Of a stretch of DNA of 64,000 bases, positions 1 to 7,634 are shown piece after piece. The DNA comes from Acidobacteriota bacterium. GTDB taxonomy: Bacteria; Acidobacteriota; Blastocatellia; Pyrinomonadales; Pyrinomonadaceae. The stretch covers positions 62,001 to 126,000 of the forward strand of contig JAIVJZ010000002.1 in the NCBI GenBank assembly GCA_020199775.1, given 5' to 3'. A model generated the notes under the pieces. The model saw only the letters and a list, made by a program, of their open reading frames with translations, was not told the origin of the DNA and searched no databases. Position 1 is the stretch's first letter; each line of letters begins with the position of its first letter. The position numbers and the translations under genes were made by a program.

Positions 1-1
1 G

Positions 2-586
2 TTCCTGAAGTCGGGTCTCCCTTTTGTCCAGAACTTGGACGCGCGAAAGTGGGGCACGCTCGGCCGGATGATCGCTACGGGCACGAACAGTCCTGAGACA
101 TCGAGCATGGGGCGGCTCTTCGACGCGGTGGCTGGTCTCCTGGATTTGCGTCACGTCGTTAACTATGAAGGACAGGCGGCGATTGAGCTGGAAGCGATTG
201 CCGACCGGGGCTGCACCGCCGCCGGATATGAGTTTGAAGTTACGGGCGACGGGGGTATCATCAAGGCAGAGTCAGTAATCCGGCGGGCGGTGGCAGACAT
301 ACTCGATGGTGTGACGCCGCAAATCGTTTCGACAAAGTTTCATCTCGGCGTGGCCTCTCTGATTGTGGCAATCGCCATCAGGCTCAGGGACGAGCGATGC
401 GTCAATCGCGTCGTTTTATCGGGCGGAGTCTTTCAAAACGTATTTCTGCTGGAACGCGCCGTCGCGCTGTTGAAAGCCGATGGCTTCGAGGTTTTCACGC
501 ATGGTCGCGTGCCGACGAATGACGGGGGCATCAGCCTCGGTCAGGCGGCAGTCGCGGGCGCACGCATCCTGAGGGGGAGAGTTTAA
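2..586 (+). CDS. hypF: HypF C-terminal part (carbamoyl dehydratase/transferase), cut by left edge
   Basis: The frame is open from base 2, so this is the last 194 residues of a longer protein and its start lies outside the window. HypF makes the thiocarboxamide on HypE from carbamoyl phosphate, the source of the CN ligands of the [NiFe] site. The visible part is the Kae1/TsaD-like carbamoyl transfer domain: a TNSPETSSMGRLFDAVAGL stretch near its start and the family signature LSGGVFQN...NDGGISLGQA near the C-terminus. It ends 4 bp before hypC, so the two are surely co-transcribed. The frame is intact to its stop. Confidence 0.93.
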   Translation, partial: FLKSGLPFVQNLDARKWGTLGRMIATGTNSPETSSMGRLFDAVAGLLDLRHVVNYEGQAAIELEAIADRGCTAAGYEFEVTGDGGIIKAESVIRRAVADILDGVTPQIVSTKFHLGVASLIVAIAIRLRDERCVNRVVLSGGVFQNVFLLERAVALLKADGFEVFTHGRVPTNDGGISLGQAAVAGARILRGRV

Positions 587-590
587 ACGC

Positions 591-857
591 ATGTGTCTTG
601 CCATACCCGGCAAAATTGTCGAGATCGTTGATGCGGAGAACCACATCGCCAAGGTGGATGTGGGTGGCGTCCGGCGCAACGTCAACGTGGGGATGTTTGA
701 CGAAGGTGAAGTGGGCGTCGGCGACTACGTGTTGATCCACGTCGGCTTTGCGATGAGCAAGATTGACGAAGCGGAAGCGGAGGAGACGCTCCGCGTGCTC
801 AAGGAGATCGGCGAATACGATCCGGGAGTCGAAGAATTCAAAACAACTCTGGTGTAG
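591..857 (+). CDS. hypC: Hydrogenase maturation chaperone HypC
   Basis: This 88-residue protein begins MCLAIPGKIVEI, the hallmark HypC/HybG N-terminus. Cys2 binds the Fe(CN)2CO unit together with HypD and then contacts the large-subunit precursor. The length is normal for the family (75-95 aa). It lies 4 bp after hypF and 18 bp before the SIS gene, inside the hyp operon. Nothing in it looks damaged. Confidence 0.95.
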   Translation: MCLAIPGKIVEIVDAENHIAKVDVGGVRRNVNVGMFDEGEVGVGDYVLIHVGFAMSKIDEAEAEETLRVLKEIGEYDPGVEEFKTTLV

Positions 858-875
858 CTCTCGCGGCAAACAATT

Positions 876-1643
876 ATGTCCAAGTCCGCCGATGATTTCT
901 CACGCGCCTTTTACCCGTTCCTGAACGAAGAGCGGCGTGAGCCGCACCGCCCCACCGGCGCTCGCCCCGCCCTGTCGGATGCCCCACCGGAGTTAATCGA
1001 AGAATTGAGATTCTCGCTGCTGGAGAAAGCGCGCGAGAGCGTGGAAGTCAAGGTGAGATTCTTTGATGAGAACAAGGATGCGGTGCTCGCCGCGTCCTTC
1101 GCCGTGGCGCAGGCTTTCCAGTGTGGCCGGAAGATGCTCGTCTGCGGCAACGGCGGTTCGGCGACCGACGCGCAGCACATCGCCGTCGAATTCATGCATC
1201 CCGTCACCGTCGGGCGTAAAGCTCTGCCTGCCCTTTGCCTGTCGAACGATATGGCGATGGTCACGGCGGTGGCAAACGACGTGGGCTTCGACGATGTCTT
1301 CACGCGGCAGATCATCGCGCTCGGCAGAGAGGGTGACGTGTTGTTAGGCATTTCGACGAGCGGTAACTCCGAGAACCTTTTGCACGCTTTCCAGACCGCG
1401 CGCCGGATGAAACTCATAACCGTCGGATTAGCCGGCGGCGACGGAGGTAAGATGGCCGCCATGTGCTCGGAAGGACTGCTTGATTTCTGCCTCACCGTGC
1501 CCACGTCGAGCACTCACCGGATACAGGAAACACACGTCACGCTCTATCACGTCATGTGGGACATGGTGCACGCCTTCCTCCAACGCGGGGCGCTGCTCGT
1601 GGCGGAAAGCGGAGACGTTGACGAAGGGACGCCCGGAAAATGA
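876..1643 (+). CDS. SIS-domain sugar-phosphate isomerase (GmhA/phosphoheptose isomerase-like) in hyp operon
   Basis: The protein has 255 residues. The SIS core, from about residue 70 on, has a CGNGGSATDAQHIAVEF loop, a STSGNSEN phosphate-binding loop and a C-terminal TSSTHRIQETH segment, as in D-sedoheptulose-7-phosphate isomerases. The first ~70 residues are an extra N-terminal extension relative to E. coli GmhA (192 aa). It is locked into the operon: it starts 18 bp after hypC, and its last 4 bases overlap the hypD start (ATGA). Family membership is clear. A role in hydrogenase maturation is only inferred from position. A second, shorter GmhA-like gene lies at 61604, so this one need not be the housekeeping heptose enzyme. 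Confidence 0.88.
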   Translation: MSKSADDFSRAFYPFLNEERREPHRPTGARPALSDAPPELIEELRFSLLEKARESVEVKVRFFDENKDAVLAASFAVAQAFQCGRKMLVCGNGGSATDAQHIAVEFMHPVTVGRKALPALCLSNDMAMVTAVANDVGFDDVFTRQIIALGREGDVLLGISTSGNSENLLHAFQTARRMKLITVGLAGGDGGKMAAMCSEGLLDFCLTVPTSSTHRIQETHVTLYHVMWDMVHAFLQRGALLVAESGDVDEGTPGK

Positions 1644-2752
1644 AGTTTGTCGACGAATACAGGCAGGGCGACATCGCGCGAAAACTGGCAGATGAGATCG
1701 CGCGCCTGACCACGCGCCCGCTCAAGATCATGGAGGTTTGCGGCGGGCACACACACGCCATCTTCAAATACGGCATTGAGGATTTACTGCCCGATAACAT
1801 CACGATGATCCACGGGCCGGGCTGTCCCGTCTGCGTCATCCCGCTGGGGCGGGTGGACGATTCGATCTCGATAGCCTTGCAGCCCGGCGTGATCTTTACC
1901 ACCTTCGGCGACATGATGCGCGTGCCGGGGTCGAAGACTAATCTGCTTGACGCGAAGGCGCGAGGCGCGGACGTGCGGATGGTCTACTCGCCGCTCGACG
2001 CTTTGAAGATCGCGAAGCAGAACCCCGAGCGGCAAGTCGTCTTCCTCGCCCTCGGCTTCGAGACCACCGCGCCTTCGACCGCCATGACCATCCTGCAAGC
2101 GGCGAAAGATAAGGTGGAGAACTTCAGTGTCTTCTGCAACCACATCACGATTGTGCCCGCGCTCAAAGCGATGCTCGATTCGCCCGATCTGCAACTCGAC
2201 GGTTTCGTCGGCCCCGGCCACGTCAGTACGGTCATCGGAACGCGCCCCTATGAGTTTGTCCCGCGCGAGTACGGCAAGCCCGTTGCGGTCTCCGGCTTCG
2301 AGCCGCTCGACGTGCTGCAATCAATCTACATGGTCGTCCGGCAAATCGTCGAGGGTCGGGCTGAAGTGGAGAATCAGTACGGGCGCTGTGTCACCCTCGA
2401 AGGCAACGGACGAGCGCTGGAAGCGATCTTCGAGGTCTTCGAGCCGCGCGATTATTTCGAGTGGCGGGGCTTAGGCTCCATCGCACACAGCGGCATGAAG
2501 CTCAAGAGCAAGTACGCCGCGTTCGACGCCGAGTTGAAATTCAGGGTGCCGGGGCTGCGCATCGCCGACCCGAAGGCGTGCCAGTGCGGCGAGATTTTGA
2601 AGGGTGTGAAGAAGCCCTGGGAGTGCAAAGTCTTCGGGACGGCCTGCACGCCGGAGACGCCGATTGGCTCATGTATGGTCTCCAGCGAGGGCGCGTGCGC
2701 CGCCTACTATAACTTCGGGCGGCTGTCGAAAATCGCCGGGCGTTCTGCTTAA
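1640..2752 (+). CDS. hypD: Hydrogenase maturation protein HypD
   Basis: HypD (370 aa here, normal length) is the Fe-S scaffold on which Fe(CN)2CO is assembled with HypC. Visible signatures are [11 protein letters not shown] near residue 35, HGPGCPVCV near residue 55, [10 protein letters not shown] in the middle and a Cys-rich C-terminal region ([20 protein letters not shown]) that carries the [4Fe-4S] ligands. The start overlaps the stop of the SIS gene by 4 bp, implying translational coupling. The reading frame is intact. Confidence 0.96.
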   Translation: MKFVDEYRQGDIARKLADEIARLTTRPLKIMEVCGGHTHAIFKYGIEDLLPDNITMIHGPGCPVCVIPLGRVDDSISIALQPGVIFTTFGDMMRVPGSKTNLLDAKARGADVRMVYSPLDALKIAKQNPERQVVFLALGFETTAPSTAMTILQAAKDKVENFSVFCNHITIVPALKAMLDSPDLQLDGFVGPGHVSTVIGTRPYEFVPREYGKPVAVSGFEPLDVLQSIYMVVRQIVEGRAEVENQYGRCVTLEGNGRALEAIFEVFEPRDYFEWRGLGSIAHSGMKLKSKYAAFDAELKFRVPGLRIADPKACQCGEILKGVKKPWECKVFGTACTPETPIGSCMVSSEGACAAYYNFGRLSKIAGRSA

Positions 2753-2775
2753 GGCTGACATGCGTTGATAAATAC

Positions 2776-3856
2776 ATGACAACGGAATTCACTCCTTCGC
2801 CCCTCTTCGCGCGCGTGGAAAATGCACGGCGGAGGAGACGCAAATTCAGCGATGAGCAGATCACGCTCGCGCACGGCAGCGGCGGGCGCGCTATGCACGA
2901 ACTCGTCGAAGGGCTATTTCTGGAGTACCTCCGCAACCCGCTGCTTGAAAAACTCGAAGACCAGGCAGTCTTTGAGATCGGTAGCGGCCGGGGGGCGTCC
3001 CGCCTCGCGTTCACGACCGACTCATACGTCGTTGACCCCATCTTCTTCCCGGGCGGCGATATCGGTCGGCTCGCCGTCTGCGGCACGGTCAACGATCTCG
3101 CGATGGGCGGCGCGCGTCCCCTCTATCTTTCCGCCGGCTTCATTTTAGAAGAAGGTCTCGCCATCGAGGACTTGAGGCGGGTGCTCGCTTCGATGCGCGA
3201 TGCCGGGGGACACCAAGGTCGTGCAGCGCGGCAGCGCCGATAAGATATTCATCAACACGTCCGGCATCGGGGTCATCGAATCAGGCGTGCGCGTCTCGGC
3301 CACGCGGGCGCGCGTCGGCGACAAGGTGATCTTGAGCGGCCACATCGGCGATCACGGCACGACCATCATGATCGCGCGCGGCGAACTCGAACTGGAAACG
3401 GACATAGAAAGCGACACCGCGCCGCTCAATACTTTGGTGCGAGAGATGTTGGACGAGGCCGTGCGCGTCGCCGACATGGATTCGCTCCATTGTCTGCGCG
3501 ACCCGACGCGCGGCGGCGTGGCGACCACGCTCAACGAGATCGCGCTCGCGTCGGAAGTCTGCATCGAGATTCAGGAAGACCTGATTCCCGTCCGCGAGGA
3601 AGTGAAGGGCGCGTGCGAGATTTTGGGACTCGACCCGCTCTATGTCGCCAACGAAGGTAAGTTGATCGCGCTCGCCTCACCCGGCGTCGCGGAATCGCTG
3701 GTCGCGCGTATGAAAGAGAATCCCTACGGTCGTCATGCGTGCATCATCGGTGAAGTTAAGGCAGAACCGCGCGGGATAGTTGCGATGCGGACGGGCTTCG
3801 GCGGCACACGCATCGTGGATATGCTCGTCGGCGAACAATTGCCGCGAATATGTTAG
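2776..3856 (+). pseudogene. hypE: HypE (hydrogenase maturation, PurM-like), frameshifted with a short internal deletion
   Basis: HypE dehydrates the thiocarboxamide on its C-terminal Cys to a thiocyanate, giving the cyanide ligands. The N-terminal half ([32 protein letters not shown]) runs in one frame to about base 3210. The C-terminal half ([18 protein letters not shown] to the terminal PRIC with the catalytic Cys) runs in another frame to 3856. At the junction, after MRDA, the ten or so residues that normally precede GDTKVV (of the type AREAGV.IVT) are absent, so this is a roughly 29-bp loss rather than a single-base slip. Both halves are otherwise well conserved, so the break is either very recent or an assembly error. 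As written, no functional HypE can be made. Confidence 0.85.
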
Positions 3857-4092
3857 AGAGCTTTGCGAGTTTAACCGGCACGTTCGAGCGCCATTTCAGC
3901 CGCCTGATTGCTCATCGCCAAACCTGACGGAGATCGCCGTGACAGGGTTGAGTTTGATAAATGAATGCTGCCTGCTTAGAATGTCGGCCACTTGAAGGAA
4001 CTTTGCCCGTTCGTTTTGGCCTGGCAAGCATGAGTGTAAGGCTTTTCTATTTCCGCCGGTTAAATTTGGAAAAAGTGAAAGACGGTAACAAT

Positions 4093-5208
4093 ATGAAGCG
4101 CATTTGCTCCATCAACTTTCGGCGGACAGTCGCAGTTTCGATGTTGGTTTTCTGTGTGGTGTTCGCGGCGAACTGCTCGCGCGGGAAGTTGCCGCCAAAC
4201 GCCGGACAACTGCCACCGAACGCCGAGCAGCTTGTGCTCGGACAGCCGGTCACTAAACCACTCAAGAATGATGAAGTGCATTCATACACGGTTAATCTCG
4301 ACGAGGGGCAGTTTCTTGGTCTGAGCGTGGAACAACATGATGTTGATGTGATCACGAAAGTCTTTGCGCCGAACGGCGAACTGCTCGGCGAGTTTGATAC
4401 GCCGACGAGCGGTCGCGGCACCGAGTTGATCAGAATCGGCGCGGAAACCTCGGGCCATTACCGCTTTGACTTCTACACCCTTTCGGCGGGCGCGGAACCC
4501 GGCAGGTACACATTGCAACAGACCGCGCTTCGCTCGATCACGGAACGCGACCGCAAGATTCTCTCCGCCGTCAAATTTCATCAACAGGCCGACATTTTAC
4601 GCGCCAAGCCGGAAACGCGCCGCGACTCTCTTCCCATCTATGAAAAGGCCATCCAAATTTGGCGTGAAGTCGGAGAGCTAGCCGACGAAGGGAACACGCA
4701 CCGGGCGATGGGCTTCGCTTGTCAAAGATTGGAAGATATCGAAGGGGCCAAACATCATTTCGGCCTAGCCCTGGAGATTTGGGAAAGAATCGGCGATCTG
4801 CGCTCCGCCGCATTTACACATGTGATCTTCGGAGTCATCCACAAGAAACAGAACGAGTACGCAGCCGGTCTCAAGGAAGACCTCACCGCCCTACCGCTTT
4901 GGGAAAAAGCCGGCGACGCGCCGGAATACACGCAAAATCTCGTGCGCATCGGAAATGATTACGTCAAACTGCAAAATCGGGAGGAAACCATCTCCTACTT
5001 TGAACGGGCATTGGAAGCCAGCGGTAAGGTCGAGAGCAAAGGGCTGAAAGCCTACGTGCTTGGTCAGTACGGAGACGCTCGTGCAGCTTTTGGAGACAAA
5101 ACGAAGGCGCGGGACTTCTATCAACAAGCTCTCACTTTATGGGAAGCCCTCAAACAGGACAAAGCCGTCAACGGCTTAAAAGAGAAGATTGATAAATTAC
5201 AATCCTAA
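4093..5208 (+). CDS. Lipoprotein with beta-sandwich N-terminal domain and TPR repeats
   Basis: I place the start at the ATG at 4093 (MKRICSINFRR) rather than the longer in-frame opening at 3961, because it gives a clean signal sequence ending FCVVFAANCS, a plausible though not ideal lipobox. The 371-residue product then has a domain with the pattern LVLGQPVTKPLKNDEVHSY and VEQHDVDVITKVF. This is typical of the region ahead of TPR/CHAT modules in acidobacterial exported proteins. From about residue 150 there are TPR-like helices rich in YEKA, AL.IWE and YFERALE. No CHAT protease domain follows, so it is a short member. Role: probably protein-protein interaction at the cell envelope. It sits between hypE and the CooC-like gene with 236 bp upstream and may be unrelated to hydrogenase. 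Confidence 0.75.
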   Translation: MKRICSINFRRTVAVSMLVFCVVFAANCSRGKLPPNAGQLPPNAEQLVLGQPVTKPLKNDEVHSYTVNLDEGQFLGLSVEQHDVDVITKVFAPNGELLGEFDTPTSGRGTELIRIGAETSGHYRFDFYTLSAGAEPGRYTLQQTALRSITERDRKILSAVKFHQQADILRAKPETRRDSLPIYEKAIQIWREVGELADEGNTHRAMGFACQRLEDIEGAKHHFGLALEIWERIGDLRSAAFTHVIFGVIHKKQNEYAAGLKEDLTALPLWEKAGDAPEYTQNLVRIGNDYVKLQNREETISYFERALEASGKVESKGLKAYVLGQYGDARAAFGDKTKARDFYQQALTLWEALKQDKAVNGLKEKIDKLQS

Positions 5209-5224
5209 TGCTAGTCTTTCGCGC

Positions 5225-5413
5225 ATGAAGGCATATCTGCTCCGCATGATCGTCCTGCTGATTACCTGCGCCACCGGCGTAGGGACGGTCATGACAGGGC
5301 GTTATATCCAAAGCGGCGGCTTCGAACGCGCCGACTCGTCAAACCAAAAGCCCTTTGTCTTTGTCGTCAGAAAGCGCGCTGACAATTCTATCCCAAGAAA
5401 TACCTGCTATTAG
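5225..5413 (+). CDS. Small putative exported or membrane protein, possibly truncated
   Basis: Sixty-two residues starting MKAYLLRMIVLLITCATGVG, which looks like a signal anchor, followed by a short polar tail. It starts 17 bp after the TPR gene. No family was recognised, and the tail ends abruptly in Ser/Asn/Arg-rich sequence, so it may be the leftover N-terminus of a longer exported protein. The 240 bp after it hold no gene I can support. Confidence 0.35.
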   Translation: MKAYLLRMIVLLITCATGVGTVMTGRYIQSGGFERADSSNQKPFVFVVRKRADNSIPRNTCY

Positions 5414-5653
5414 CCTCGCGCGCCGCCCGTCTTCCCGCCAACATTCTAAGCGCGACAAGACACGCGACTGCTGCTCAAAGACCCATCAACATCAGTGATC
5501 CGCCGAACGTGGCAGAAGTCCGTGTGTCGGGGTGTCTCATTACTTCGATACATCAAAGTAAGGACTTCGCTCTTTTCACGACCGAGAGATAAGGCGTAAG
5601 ATGTCGGCAGCAAAACAAACCCCCGCGTTCAGGCACTTCTACGGAGACGACAA

Positions 5654-6341
5654 ATGAAGATTGCGGTCAGCGGTAAAGGCGGTTCCGGCAAGACCACCAT
5701 CTCGGCGACGCTCATCCGCCTCATTGCCCGGCGCGGCCTGCCCGTGCTTGCGATAGACGGTGACCCGAACCCGAATCTCATACAAGCTCTGGGCGTCGGC
5801 CCCGGCGTGGAAGCGGAAGCCGTGCCGCGCAGCGTCGTCGAGCGCCGCGAAGACGAGACGGGCAAGACCCGCCACGTGCTGACGCGAAGCATCGCGGAGA
5901 TCGTCGGGCAATACGGGATGAAAGCCCCGGACGGCGTGACGGTGCTGGTCGGCACTAAGGTTGACCACGCGGGCGCGGGTTGACTCTGCGGCGCACACGC
6001 TGCCGTGCGCAGCATCGTCGGTGAGATCGTCAACAATTCGGAGGGCGTGACCGTGATGGACATGGAAGCCTCGGGGCTTAGGCATCGAACGCATCTACGG
6101 CATCGCCAACAAAATCCGCAGCCCGCAGGACGCCGAGGCGGTCGAAGCCTACTGCCGCAACCACGACCTGGAACTGATCGCCAAAATCCCGTTTGACGAT
6201 AACGTCGTCGAGGCCGACCGGACGGGGCGCGCGGTGATTGATTACGATGTGAACTCGCCCATCGTCGAAGAGTTGACGCGCGCGGTCGATTTTCTGCTGC
6301 GCGAAGTGAAGGTCAATGGCAACGGAGCCGGAGGTAACTGA
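5654..6341 (+). pseudogene. CooC/MinD-like nickel-insertion ATPase, disrupted by TGA and an internal deletion
   Basis: The start MKIAVSGKGGSGKTTISATL carries the deviant Walker A of the CooC/MinD/NifH P-loop family. LAIDGDPNPNLIQALG follows, as in ATPases that support nickel insertion in CO dehydrogenase and hydrogenase systems. The motif VGTKVDHAGAG is followed by an in-frame TGA at 5981-5983, exactly where the family normally has the first Cys of a CxC pair. The same frame then continues (CGAHAAVRSIVGEIV, DMEAS) to about 6076. There roughly 35-40 codons are missing and the frame changes. The C-terminal part (GIERIYGIANKIRSPQ to VKVNGNGAGGN) ends at 6341. Two independent lesions make a working product unlikely. 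It lies just upstream of the small membrane-protein genes. Confidence 0.8.
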
Positions 6342-6342
6342 G

Positions 6343-6651
6343 ATGCTCGAAAACATGGACACCATGACGATTTGGACTTACTCGCTCATCGCGGGCGCGT
6401 TGGTAATTGTCATCGTCGCCGTTCTGCTGGTCATGCTCATCGCGGCGGCCAACCGCGTGAACAAGAACGCTGGGCACATCTGGGACGCAGGGAAACAGAT
6501 CGCGGGCAACACCGTCTCGATCTGGATGCTGAACGTGACGAACCGGGTCGCGGGACAGATTCTGGAGGGCGCGCAGTCCATCAACTCGCGCGCCGAGTCA
6601 ATTGACAACAACATCGCCGCGCTCGCGAACGCGCTCGGCCAGAAGAGGTGA
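6343..6651 (+). CDS. Small single-pass membrane protein 1 of 4 in hydrogenase locus
   Basis: I chose the ATG at 6343 because GGAGGT lies 7 bp upstream; an earlier in-frame ATG at 6316 has no such site. The 102-residue product has one hydrophobic helix (about residues 13-36, ALVIVIVAVLLVMLIAAAN). A 65-residue soluble tail predicted to be helical follows, with regularly spaced small and hydrophobic residues (GAQSINSRAESIDNNIAAL). No known domain. It is the first of four tandem genes with the same architecture placed directly before hhyS. The start abuts the stop of the CooC-like gene. Confidence 0.8.
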   Translation: MLENMDTMTIWTYSLIAGALVIVIVAVLLVMLIAAANRVNKNAGHIWDAGKQIAGNTVSIWMLNVTNRVAGQILEGAQSINSRAESIDNNIAALANALGQKR

Positions 6652-6654
6652 GAG

Positions 6655-6954
6655 ATGCGACTACTGACCTGGTTGACAGTCATCTACGCGGTCGTGCTGG
6701 TGCTGGCTCTGGCCGCGAGCCTCATCACGATCTTCTACTACCTCTGGCGCATCGGCAGCGCGCTCGCCGAAGTCAAGCGCGGGCTGATTCAGGCGCGGGA
6801 GAACACAGCGCCTTTGGAGGGGCATCTGGAGTTTATCAACGGCGGCCTCGTAGGTGTGAGGGACGGGCTGCTATCTGTTGACGGTCATCTCGCCGGTGTT
6901 AACGAGAGCTTAGAGGCAGTCGCAGCCCATCTCGGCGTCGGCCAAACGGTATGA
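6655..6954 (+). CDS. Small single-pass membrane protein 2 of 4 in hydrogenase locus
   Basis: Ninety-nine residues: an N-terminal transmembrane helix (residues ~5-32, VLVLALAASLITIFYYLW), then an amphipathic helical tail with a repeating L/V-G-x-L pattern (GGLVGVRDGLLSV, HLAGVNESLEAV). It begins 3 bp after gene 1 of the set, with GAGAG just before the ATG. No catalytic motif or Cys is present, so an electron-carrier role is unlikely. A structural, anchoring or scaffolding role is inferred from architecture and position only. Confidence 0.8.
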   Translation: MRLLTWLTVIYAVVLVLALAASLITIFYYLWRIGSALAEVKRGLIQARENTAPLEGHLEFINGGLVGVRDGLLSVDGHLAGVNESLEAVAAHLGVGQTV

Positions 6955-7002
6955 CGACTCTTTGACCGTTGGCCGCATCATCTTCTGAAAGGATAGTGAG
7001 TT

Positions 7003-7311
7003 ATGGACACCGCAATTATCGTCGTCTGGTCGGCAACTCTAATCATCGCGCTCATCCTGACACTCGTTATTCTGAAACTCGTGTTCCTGATCGTGCGGAC
7101 GGAACGCGATATCCTGCAACTCGCTTCAACGACGCTCGACGCGGCGCAAGGCATCGTGCGAAACACCGCTTTGATTGAAGGGTTGGAAACGACGAAGGGC
7201 GTGGCGGGGAAAATTCTGGCCGTCGCCGGGGCGATTGACGCGGGGTCGGCTTCGATAGAGGGGAAACTGCGTTCTGTAGGAGCCGCGCTCACCGGCGGGA
7301 GGAGGTCGTAA
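7003..7311 (+). CDS. Small single-pass membrane protein 3 of 4 in hydrogenase locus
   Basis: One hundred and two residues: N-terminal hydrophobic helix (residues ~4-31, ATLIIALILTLVILKLVFLI), a basic/acidic hinge (VRTERDILQ) and an Ala/Gly-rich helical tail (VAGKILAVAGAIDAGSASI) ending in GGRRS. AAGGAT lies upstream of the ATG. It is separated from gene 2 by 48 bp and from gene 4 by one base. Organisation matches the other three though sequence identity is low. No family recognised. Confidence 0.78.
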   Translation: MDTAIIVVWSATLIIALILTLVILKLVFLIVRTERDILQLASTTLDAAQGIVRNTALIEGLETTKGVAGKILAVAGAIDAGSASIEGKLRSVGAALTGGRRS

Positions 7312-7312
7312 G

Positions 7313-7603
7313 ATGACTCTGCTGCTGACGATCCTGACTGCGCTGCTCGCCGCAAGTTTGCTAATCGCGCTCGTCGTGTCCCTCTTTCTGATTTTGCGGA
7401 CGCTCCAGTCGGTGCGGAAGTACATCGAGAAGATCAACTGGGGCGTGCGCGCGATTGAGAAGGAGACGGAGATGCTCGGCGGGGTGGAGACGCTGAACGG
7501 CGGTTTGACGGCTCTGGCAGGCGGGTTGGAATCCGTCGCCACACACTTCACCAACGTGGATCGCAACGTGGGCACGGTCGGCGAAGCACTACTCCGAAGC
7601 TGA
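7313..7603 (+). CDS. Small single-pass membrane protein 4 of 4 in hydrogenase locus
   Basis: Ninety-six residues. The start codon follows the previous stop by one base, and GGAGG sits inside the end of gene 3. It has a long hydrophobic helix (residues ~3-28, LLAASLLIALVVSLFLILR). The tail has the pattern LGGVETLNGGLTALAGGLESV, resembling the tail of gene 2 (EFINGGLVGVRDGLLSV), which suggests that 2 and 4 are distant duplicates. The hydrogenase small subunit starts 31 bp later. Confidence 0.78.
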   Translation: MTLLLTILTALLAASLLIALVVSLFLILRTLQSVRKYIEKINWGVRAIEKETEMLGGVETLNGGLTALAGGLESVATHFTNVDRNVGTVGEALLRS

Positions 7604-7634
7604 TTACGCTTGGGCAAGAGAGAAGGGAAAGTTT

